Part shown: in pieces, positions 1-5,053 of the stretch
Position numbering within the stretch: the stretch's first letter is position 1
Layout: every line of letters starts with the position of its first letter
Source of the DNA: Clostridiaceae bacterium
GTDB taxonomy: Bacteria > Bacillota > Clostridia > Oscillospirales > Acutalibacteraceae
Direction of reading: 5' to 3'
DNA length: 5,103 bases
Assembly (NCBI GenBank): GCA_016292705.1
Contig: JAEDHZ010000130.1
Span: 1-5,103, forward strand
Translations under genes and position numbers: made by a program
The notes under the pieces: model-generated
Told to the model about the DNA's origin: nothing
The model's input: only the letters and a program-made list of their open reading frames with translations
The model's database searches: none

Positions 1-52
1 CCATTCTTGCGTTTTTTAAATAAATAAAAGTGCGATAAATCAAATGTGCGTA

Positions 53-88
53 AGGGGCTGTTTCGCTTTAGGAACAGCCTTTCGTTTG
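53..88 (+). terminator. Terminator-like hairpin, probably of a gene left of the window
   Basis: GGCTGTT at 56-62 pairs with AACAGCC at 73-79. The stem extends inward by a T.G and a C-G pair (63-64 with 71-72) around a 6-nt loop, and outward by two G.T pairs and one A-T pair. It is followed by the T-rich run TTTCGTTTGTTG, which is interrupted and so not an ideal U-tract. No convincing coding sequence is visible in 1-52: every forward frame is closed within the first 27 bases, so at most a few codons of an upstream gene are present. The role as terminator of that gene is inference. Confidence 0.5.
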
Positions 89-173
89 TTGAGCTTTGTT
101 GAATTAAGGTCACTGTCGAAGAGATGTTAGAACCGGTTGTTGAAAAAGAAATTGTAAATAACCGATAAAGCTA

Positions 174-202
174 TTGACAAACAGGTCACAATTTGTTAAC
201 AT
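174..202 (+). promoter_or_regulatory. Sigma-A-type promoter of the small-protein gene
   Basis: A perfect -35 box TTGACA (174-179) is separated by 17 bp from TAACAT (197-202), a 4/6 match to TATAAT. An alternative -10, CATAAT (200-205), is a better match but its 20-bp spacing is poor. The expected transcription start is near 209, giving a leader of about 23 nt before the ATG at 232. Both boxes overlap copies of the half-site TTRACAAA, which suggests that a DNA-binding protein controls this promoter. Confidence 0.7.
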
Positions 203-215
203 AATATTAACAAAT
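191..215. promoter_or_regulatory. Perfect inverted repeat over the -10 box, likely operator
   Basis: ATTTGTTAA (191-199) and TTAACAAAT (207-215) are exact reverse complements separated by 7 bp, giving a 25-bp dyad that covers the -10 box and predicted start site. A third copy of the half-site, TTGACAAA (174-181), lies in direct orientation with the right arm and includes the -35 box; it differs from TTAACAAA at one base. Such a dyad over a core promoter is typical of a repressor operator of the TetR, MarR or similar class. No regulator gene is in the window, so the binding protein is unknown. The stem is very AT-rich and not followed by a T-run, so a terminator is less likely. Confidence 0.6.
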
Positions 216-217
216 CT

Positions 218-227
218 AAGGAGGTGA
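218..227 (+). promoter_or_regulatory. Full-length consensus Shine-Dalgarno site
   Basis: AAGGAGGTGA is complementary over all ten bases to the usual 3' end of bacterial 16S rRNA. AGGAGG ends 7 nt before the ATG at 232, which is ideal spacing. It is much longer than the ribosome sites of the three larger genes here and is the main reason for accepting the short reading frame that follows as a real gene. Confidence 0.85.
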
Positions 228-231
228 AATT

Positions 232-348
232 ATGTTAGCTATCATTGCATTCTTTTCTGATATAGTATATTTCATTCAGAAATTCTTTAAAGATATGTTT
301 GCAAAAATAGGCGGCGAAAAGCCGGAAGAAGAAAGCAAACCTGAATAA
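232..348 (+). CDS. Phe-rich amphipathic small protein, 38 aa, function unknown
   Basis: I do not recognise this gene. It encodes 38 residues beginning MLAIIAFFSDIVYF. Residues 2-26 form one probable amphipathic helix with hydrophobic residues at 2, 4, 5, 7, 8, 11, 12, 14, 15, 18, 19, 22, 23 and 26, six of them Phe, and polar or charged residues D10, Q16, K17, K20, D21 and K25. After a GG at 27-28 the tail is hydrophilic and acidic (EKPEEESKPE). There is no cysteine and no cleavable signal peptide pattern. The helix is more likely to lie on a membrane or pack against a partner than to be a classical transmembrane span. Translation is supported by a ten-base consensus ribosome site, and transcription by a 17-bp-spaced promoter with an operator-like dyad. 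A hairpin with a T-run follows, so it appears to be an independent, regulated unit. Small membrane-binding regulator, peptide signal, antimicrobial and toxin-like peptide all remain possible. Confidence 0.72.
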   Translation: MLAIIAFFSDIVYFIQKFFKDMFAKIGGEKPEEESKPE

Positions 349-358
349 TTAGGATAGT

Positions 359-386
359 CCCGGGTCTGTTGAACAGAGGTTTCGGG
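359..386 (+). other. Two-step hairpin downstream of the small gene
   Basis: CCCG (359-362) can pair with CGGG (383-386). Inside, TCTG (365-368) pairs with CAGA (374-377) around the loop TTGAA, leaving an asymmetric internal loop (GG against GGTTT). The inner arms TCTGTT and AACAGA are a perfect dyad. It starts 10 bp after the small gene's stop codon and is followed by an A-rich stretch and a second, longer hairpin. Together they would give the transcript a folded 3' end. I cannot match it to a known RNA family from the sequence. Confidence 0.4.
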
Positions 387-395
387 GAAGATAAA

Positions 396-447
396 AATGA
401 CTGAGGCTGTGATACCATACGGTGAAGAAGCCTTGGTCATTGTTTTT
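396..447 (+). terminator. Long hairpin with T-run, probable terminator of the small gene
   Basis: The arms 396-408 (AATGACTGAGGCT) and 429-441 (AGCCTTGGTCATT) form a 13-bp stem with two central G.T wobble pairs. It is capped by a 20-nt loop in which ACC (414-416) and GGT (421-423) can form a small inner stem over ATAC. G then TTTTT (443-447) follows, with an A-run (393-397) on the other side, so it could also act on the minus strand. The large structured loop is unusual for a simple terminator, so a regulatory RNA element is an alternative. It lies just before the next promoter candidate, which fits termination of the small-gene transcript. Confidence 0.6.
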
Positions 448-458
448 GAATACCCATA

Positions 459-487
459 TTGATTTGCCTTGAAAAATATGTTAAGAT
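459..487 (+). promoter_or_regulatory. Candidate extended -10 promoter of the dehydrogenase operon
   Basis: TTGATT (459-464, 4/6 match) is followed at 17 bp by TAAGAT (482-487, 4/6 match). TG at 479-480 is placed as in an extended -10 promoter (TGn before the hexamer), as also seen at the guaB promoter in this window. The start would be near 494, leaving a leader of about 30 nt before the ATG at 524. The boxes are individually weak, and the overlapping GATAAT (485-490) is an alternative -10. Read-through from the small-gene promoter is also possible. Confidence 0.42.
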
Positions 488-523
488 AATAATACAAAAC
501 TAAATTTTTTGTGGGGAGTAATT

Positions 524-1315
524 ATGATAAACAACAAAAACATTGTTCTTACCGGTTGCAACAGCGGTATCGGTCTTGAAGTTCTGCGCCTGCTTGTTCA
601 GGGAAACAACCGTATTCTTGCCGTTGACAAAAATGTTGATCGCCTTGGCGGATTTGACAGCGGAAAGGTTGTTCCGATGCAGATTGATGTTTCCTCAAAG
701 GAAGCTGTTGATGAAATTTTTGATACTGCACTTGAAAAGCTCGGTTCGATTGATATTTTCTATGCAAATGCCGGATACCCCTATTATGAAGAGGTAAATT
801 ATGCCGATTGGGACAGAGTTTCCGCAATGTTTGAAACCAATGTTTTTTCACCAATCTACTCTTATCAGAAATATGTAAAGTATCTTGACGGAAGACGCGG
901 AATATTTGCAATTACAATTTCTGCAATCGGAAAGATGGCAATGCCCGGCTTCACGATTTATTCTGCCTCAAAGTTCGCAATGCAGGGCTTTCAGCAGGGT
1001 ATCAGACTTGAGAAACCGGCAAATGTTCAGCTGACCTGTCTCTATCCGGTTGCGACTGACACAGGATTCTTCAAGGCGGCAAATGAGATTGAGTTCAAAA
1101 AGCCGTTCCCGGTTCAGAAACCCACCGTTGTTGCAAAGAAAATGGTTGAGGGCATTGAAAAAGGCAAAGATTCAGTCAGCCCGTGTGTCCTCTTCGGAAT
1201 TTCCGAGCAGATTATGAAATTTGCTCCGTTTGTAAGGACTGCATACTGGGCGCTTGAAAAGAGAAAGTTTAACGAGTTCAAGGAAAATGTAAAACGCCTG
1301 AGCGGCAATAAGTGA
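524..1315 (+). CDS. Classical short-chain dehydrogenase/reductase (SDR), 263 aa
   Basis: An NAD(P)-dependent oxidoreductase that would interconvert a ketone (or aldehyde) and an alcohol; the substrate is unknown. The Rossmann nucleotide motif TGCNSGIG is at residues 10-17, and Asp35 at the end of the second strand favours NAD(H) over NADP(H). The NAG motif is at 82-84. The catalytic tetrad is Asn106, Ser133, Tyr146 and Lys150 (YSASK), so the enzyme should be active. The C-terminus lacks the usual FabG-like ending. Instead it has a hydrophobic-basic stretch (about 228-262, including FAPFVRTAYWALEKRKF) that may form a lid or membrane-touching helix, as in DltE- and DHRS-like SDRs. I chose the ATG at 524 because GGGGAG (513-518) lies 5 nt upstream; the in-frame TTG at 509 would overlap that ribosome site. 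The next gene starts 9 bp after the stop, so the two are co-transcribed and probably act in one pathway. Confidence 0.93.
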   Translation: MINNKNIVLTGCNSGIGLEVLRLLVQGNNRILAVDKNVDRLGGFDSGKVVPMQIDVSSKEAVDEIFDTALEKLGSIDIFYANAGYPYYEEVNYADWDRVSAMFETNVFSPIYSYQKYVKYLDGRRGIFAITISAIGKMAMPGFTIYSASKFAMQGFQQGIRLEKPANVQLTCLYPVATDTGFFKAANEIEFKKPFPVQKPTVVAKKMVEGIEKGKDSVSPCVLFGISEQIMKFAPFVRTAYWALEKRKFNEFKENVKRLSGNK

Positions 1316-1324
1316 GGATAGGAT

Positions 1325-3394
1325 ATGAAATATAAGCTTCTTTCAAGCCCGATGAAAATCGGCAGTGTTGAAATCAAAAACCGTGTTGTTCTGCCTCCGA
1401 TGCTCATGGGCTTTGGTCAGTTTGACGGAAGACCTACGGAAAAAATGATGAATTATTACGAAGAGCGTGCAAAGGGCGGCGCAGGTCTCATCATGACAGA
1501 GATCACCCGTGTCAATGACAAAACGGGTGCGGGTGCTTTTGCACAGCTTGCAGTAAGCCATGATTATCACATTGCTCCTCTTGCGGAAATGGCAAAAAGA
1601 GTTCAGCGCCACGGAGCAAAGTTTTTTGTTCAGCTCCATCATCCCGGAAGGCAGAATGTCGGTCTTCTTGTCGGAACTGTTCCGCTTTCAATCAAGGCGC
1701 AGCAGCTCACAAAGGGCGTTTACGGAAAACTCCTTTATAAGCTTACGCCGGCTGTCGGTCCTTTGCTTTTGAACCATAACATCGTTCCGTCTTCTGTTGC
1801 TCCGTCAGCGTGTGAAACTGCATATTTTGCAGGCGGCAGAGTAAGGGCGCTGACTCATAAGGAGATAAAGGAGCTTGAAAGGCAGTTCATTGACGGTGCG
1901 GTAAGAGTTTTCAAGGCCGGCTGTGACGGTGTTGAGCTTCACTGTGCTCACGGCTATCTCCTTCAGCAGTTCCTGAGCCCTGTAACAAATAACCGTACTG
2001 ATGAATACGGCGGTTCGCTTGAGAACAGAATGAGGTTTATTCTCAATATAATCAACGGAATCAAGACCGAATGCTCAAAGAAGTTTCCCGTTATTGTCCG
2101 CCTTTCTGCTGACGAGTGCTATTCAATGATCGGTCAGGATGGCAAAGGCTATGACCTTAAAACCGGCGTAGAGGTTGCAAAACGGCTTGAAAAGGCCGGC
2201 GTTGACGCAATTGATGTTTCCTCCGCCGGATACGATACATTCAATTACTGGCTTGAGCCGGTTTCGTTTGAGCCCGGCTGGAGAAAGTATATGGCGAAAG
2301 CCGTCAAGGAAGCGGTTTCGATACCCGTTCTTGCTGCAAACCTTATCCGCTCTCCAGAGCAGGCAGAACAGCAGCTTGAAGAGGGTATTCAGGACTTTGT
2401 CTGCCTCGGCAGACCGCAGATTGCCGACCCGTACTGGACGGAAAAGGCATTGAGCGGAAAAACTATCAGACGCTGTATATGCTGTCTCAACTGCATTGAA
2501 TCCATGCAGGAAAACGCATATATCGGTTCTCACGGCGAATGCTCAGTGAATCCGTTTGTCGGTCACGAAGCGGAACACCTTGTTGAAAACGGAAACGGAC
2601 TCAAGGTTCTTGTTGCCGGAGCAGGACCTGCAGGTCTTGTTGCGTCCGATATTCTTGCAAGGCGCGGCTTTGATGTCACCGTATATGAAAAAAGTGATAA
2701 GGCGGGCGGTCAGCTGAAGCTTGCCGCAGTTCCGCCGAAAAAGGATAAGACCGCATGGTTTATTGAGGATGCTTTCAAGTGCTGTGAAGAAGACGGCGTC
2801 AAGTTTGTTTTCAACAAAGCATTGACTGCCGAAGAGGCGAAGAAGGAAAATGCGTATGCCGTGATCGTTGCAACAGGCAGCAAACCCGTCAGACCTAAGT
2901 TTGCCGGCGATTATGATGAAAGCTTTGTTCTCACCTTTGACGATATTCTCGGCAAAAAGGCAGATATTCATGATTGCAGCGTTGCTGTCATCGGCTCAGG
3001 TCTCACAGGGCTTGAAACCTCTGAATATCTCACCGAAAAGGGCTGTAAGGTTACGGTTGTTGAGATGGCTGATGAGCTTGCACCGGGAACATGGATGCAG
3101 CATAGGGATGATATTCTTCCTAAGCTTGAAAAAGCCGGAACAACTTTCAGAACGGGTGAAAAACTCTGCGAAATAGAAAACGGCTGCATCATCACTGAGA
3201 ACACCGGAACAAAAGCAAGAAGCAGGGTGAAATGCGACAAGGTTGTTCTTTCGCTCGGTTCAAGAGCGGATAATGAACTTGAAAAAGCTCTTTCGTCCAC
3301 CGATATCCGTGTTGTTGCCATCGGTGACTGCACAAAGGTCGGAAAGATTGCAGACGCAACCAAGGCCGCATATCTTGCAGCAACCACACTTTAA
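1325..3394 (+). CDS. Old-yellow-enzyme family NADH:flavin / Fe-S / FAD oxidoreductase, 689 aa
   Basis: A three-part flavoenzyme of the 2,4-dienoyl-CoA reductase (FadH), BaiCD/BaiH and trimethylamine dehydrogenase class. Electrons would pass from NAD(P)H through FAD and a 4Fe-4S cluster to FMN, which reduces (or oxidises) an activated C=C bond. Residues 1-375 are the FMN TIM barrel: QLHHPGRQ at 103-110, the hallmark HCAHGYLLQQFLSP at 206-219 with His206 and His209 as likely substrate anchors, then RTDEYGGSLENR at 224-235. Cluster ligands are probably Cys384, Cys387, Cys390 and Cys406. Two dinucleotide folds follow: GAGPAG (432-437) for FAD and GSGLTG (557-562) for NAD(P)H, with the FAD-closing IGDC at 666-669. 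A hydrophobic insertion at about 112-156 lengthens the barrel. No signal peptide; cytoplasmic. AGGA overlapping the upstream stop codon serves the ATG at 1325, implying translational coupling to the SDR. Substrate candidates are enoyl thioesters, enones, steroids or bile acids; I cannot choose. Confidence 0.93.
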   Translation: MKYKLLSSPMKIGSVEIKNRVVLPPMLMGFGQFDGRPTEKMMNYYEERAKGGAGLIMTEITRVNDKTGAGAFAQLAVSHDYHIAPLAEMAKRVQRHGAKFFVQLHHPGRQNVGLLVGTVPLSIKAQQLTKGVYGKLLYKLTPAVGPLLLNHNIVPSSVAPSACETAYFAGGRVRALTHKEIKELERQFIDGAVRVFKAGCDGVELHCAHGYLLQQFLSPVTNNRTDEYGGSLENRMRFILNIINGIKTECSKKFPVIVRLSADECYSMIGQDGKGYDLKTGVEVAKRLEKAGVDAIDVSSAGYDTFNYWLEPVSFEPGWRKYMAKAVKEAVSIPVLAANLIRSPEQAEQQLEEGIQDFVCLGRPQIADPYWTEKALSGKTIRRCICCLNCIESMQENAYIGSHGECSVNPFVGHEAEHLVENGNGLKVLVAGAGPAGLVASDILARRGFDVTVYEKSDKAGGQLKLAAVPPKKDKTAWFIEDAFKCCEEDGVKFVFNKALTAEEAKKENAYAVIVATGSKPVRPKFAGDYDESFVLTFDDILGKKADIHDCSVAVIGSGLTGLETSEYLTEKGCKVTVVEMADELAPGTWMQHRDDILPKLEKAGTTFRTGEKLCEIENGCIITENTGTKARSRVKCDKVVLSLGSRADNELEKALSSTDIRVVAIGDCTKVGKIADATKAAYLAATTL

Positions 3395-3412
3395 AAATCT
3401 TTTCTCCACCGG

Positions 3413-3441
3413 TTGACATAACCTGTTATATGTGTTAGAAT
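3413..3441 (+). promoter_or_regulatory. Strong extended -10 promoter of guaB
   Basis: A perfect TTGACA (3413-3418), a 17-bp spacer and TAGAAT (3436-3441, 5/6 match), with TG at 3433-3434 giving an extended -10. Transcription should start near 3448-3450, leaving a leader of about 75 nt. The promoter begins only 18 bp after the stop codon of the upstream oxidoreductase gene, and no separate terminator lies between them. GGTT/AACC arms (3411-3414, 3420-3423) flank the -35 box but are too short to call an operator. Confidence 0.85.
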
Positions 3442-3453
3442 CTATAAATCAAA

Positions 3454-3492
3454 CGCCGTGTTTCCGCAGAACTTTTTCTGCGGAAAGCGGCG
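3454..3492 (+). promoter_or_regulatory. Very stable hairpin at the 5' end of the guaB mRNA
   Basis: TTTCCGCAGAA (3461-3471) and TTCTGCGGAAA (3476-3486) form a perfect 11-bp stem around the tetraloop CTTT. Below a small bulge at 3460, CGCCG (3454-3458) pairs with CGGCG (3488-3492), with T3459.G3487 between. The hairpin begins within a few bases of the predicted transcript start and ends 21 nt before the ribosome site GGAGG (3514-3518). It could stabilise the mRNA 5' end, act as an attenuator, or terminate read-through from the upstream operon. Only ATTTTAAAAAT follows, a poor U-tract. No purine riboswitch core is visible in the leader. Confidence 0.7.
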
Positions 3493-3523
3493 ATTTTAAA
3501 AATATTTGCTTTTGGAGGGTATT

Positions 3524-5029
3524 ATGGCTATTTTTATCAATGAACCGTCACATACTTTTAACGAATACTTGCTGATTCCGGGCTATTCTTCTGAAAAATG
3601 TATTCCTGCTAATGTCAGCTTGAAAACTCCGCTTGTAAAGTTCAAAAAAGGTGAAGAATCCGCAATAACTATGAATATACCCATGGTATCCGCCATTATG
3701 CAGTCCGTTTCGGGCGACAGGCTTGCGGTCGCCCTTGCAAAAGAGGGCGGCGTTTCGTTTATATACGGCTCTCAGAGCGTTGAGGATGAGGCTGCCATGG
3801 TTGCAAGAGCAAAGAACCATAAAGCAGGATTTGTAACGAGCGATTCCAATGTTCCGCCCACGGCAACTTTGAAAGATATTGTTGAACTCAAGGAAAAGAC
3901 CGGACATTCAACGGTTGCTGTTACCGAGGACGGAACGGAAAAGGGGAAACTTCTCGGCATCGTTACCGGCCGTGATTACCGTATAAGCCGCATGGATCTT
4001 GACACCCGGGTCAGTGAGTTCATGACTCCGTTTGAAAAGCTTGTTGTTGCCAAGGAGGGCACAAGCCTCAAAGAAGCAAATGATATCATCTGGGATAACA
4101 AGCTCAATTCTCTTCCGATTATTGATGATGAGCAGCGCCTTTGCTATTTTGTTTTCAGAAAAGACTATGATTCCCATAAGATGAACCCGAATGAGCTTCT
4201 TGATGAGCACAAAAGATATGTTGTCGGTGCCGGAATCAACACAAGAGACTATGCTCAGAGAGTTCCGGCGCTCATTGAAGCCGGAGCAGATGTTCTTTGC
4301 ATTGACTCTTCAGAGGGCTTTTCCGATTGGCAGAAGTTCACGATAGCTTGGATTCGTGAACGCTATGGCGACAGTGTCAAGGTCGGTGCAGGTAATGTTG
4401 TTGATGCCGACGGATTCCGTTTCCTTGCCGATTGCGGGGCAGATTTTGTCAAGGTCGGTATCGGCGGCGGCTCAATCTGTATTACCCGTGAAACAAAGGG
4501 TATCGGCAGGGGACAGGCAACTGCGCTCATTGAGGTGTGCAAGGCCAGAGATGAATATTTTGAAGAAACAGGCGTCTATGTTCCCGTTTGTTCGGACGGC
4601 GGAATTGTTTATGACCACCATATTACGCTCGCTCTTGCAATGGGCGCCGACTTTGTCATGCTCGGCAGATATTTTGCCCGCTTTGATGAAAGTCCAACAA
4701 ACAAAATCAGCATCGGCGGAACATATATGAAAGAGTATTGGGGAGAAGGCTCTGCCCGTGCAAGAAACTGGCAGCGATATGACCTCGGCGGAGATAAGAA
4801 GCTCTCGTTTGAGGAGGGTGTTGACTCCTATGTTCCGTATGCCGGAAGCCTCAAGGATAATGTTGCAATCTCACTTTCAAAGGTAAAATCAACAATGTGC
4901 AACTGCGGTGCTCTTTCCATTCCTGAACTTCAGCAAAAGGCAAAAATCACCCTTGTTTCCGCAACCAGCATTGTTGAGGGCGGTGCTCATGATGTTATTC
5001 AGAAAGATAAGACCGGAGTTGTGAAGTAA
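3524..5029 (+). CDS. guaB: IMP dehydrogenase, Tritrichomonas-like type, 501 aa
   Basis: Catalyses NAD-dependent oxidation of IMP to XMP, the committed step of guanine nucleotide synthesis, as a cytoplasmic tetramer. The N-terminal barrel part (1-100) includes NIPMVSAIMQSVSG. Two CBS (Bateman) modules occupy about 101-220, a regulatory nucleotide-binding insertion. The second barrel half carries IDSSEGF (260-266), the active-site loop GIGGGSICITRE (312-323) with nucleophile Cys319, SDGG with Asp358, and GRYFARF (381-387). The mobile flap carries NWQRYD with the Arg418-Tyr419 dyad and Glu431. The monovalent-cation motif EGG is at 485-487. The loop has GGGSICIT rather than the usual GPGSICTT, and the whole protein resembles the enzyme of Tritrichomonas foetus rather than typical bacterial GuaB. 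All expected catalytic residues are present, so it should be functional. GGAGG at 3514-3518 supports the ATG at 3524 over the in-frame TTG at 3506. The next gene starts 24 bp downstream. Confidence 0.97.
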   Translation: MAIFINEPSHTFNEYLLIPGYSSEKCIPANVSLKTPLVKFKKGEESAITMNIPMVSAIMQSVSGDRLAVALAKEGGVSFIYGSQSVEDEAAMVARAKNHKAGFVTSDSNVPPTATLKDIVELKEKTGHSTVAVTEDGTEKGKLLGIVTGRDYRISRMDLDTRVSEFMTPFEKLVVAKEGTSLKEANDIIWDNKLNSLPIIDDEQRLCYFVFRKDYDSHKMNPNELLDEHKRYVVGAGINTRDYAQRVPALIEAGADVLCIDSSEGFSDWQKFTIAWIRERYGDSVKVGAGNVVDADGFRFLADCGADFVKVGIGGGSICITRETKGIGRGQATALIEVCKARDEYFEETGVYVPVCSDGGIVYDHHITLALAMGADFVMLGRYFARFDESPTNKISIGGTYMKEYWGEGSARARNWQRYDLGGDKKLSFEEGVDSYVPYAGSLKDNVAISLSKVKSTMCNCGALSIPELQQKAKITLVSATSIVEGGAHDVIQKDKTGVVK

Positions 5030-5053
5030 AATATACTTCCATGGAGATTTTAT

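Noticed and set aside
107..189. Direct repeat AGGTCAC at 107-113 and 183-189
   Set aside because: Seven bases in two copies with no symmetry or regular spacing to the promoter; likely chance.
232..348. AgrD-like autoinducer precursor or leaderless bacteriocin
   Set aside because: An amphipathic N-terminus and acidic tail recall AgrD, but there is no Cys/Ser thiolactone core and no agrB nearby. The acidic tail and lack of a Trp-rich, strongly cationic character do not fit leaderless bacteriocins. Kept as unknown.
276..497. Minus-strand open frame of 73 codons across the small gene and its hairpins
   Set aside because: No ribosome site or promoter was seen on that strand. It overlaps the better supported 38-aa gene and both hairpins.
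509..523. TTG start at 509 for the dehydrogenase
   Set aside because: It lies just ahead of the GGGGAG ribosome site that serves the ATG at 524, and would add residues before the standard SDR N-terminus.
549..911. Other-frame and minus-strand open frames inside the three large genes
   Set aside because: They lie wholly or mostly inside well supported genes, lack ribosome sites and have compositions typical of antisense shadows.
3442..3523. Guanine (purine) riboswitch before guaB
   Set aside because: The conserved purine riboswitch core and its three-way junction are not visible, and the leader is only about 75 nt, dominated by one hairpin.
3506..3523. TTG start at 3506 for guaB
   Set aside because: The ribosome site GGAGG lies inside this extension, and the protein from ATG 3524 matches the expected family N-terminus.
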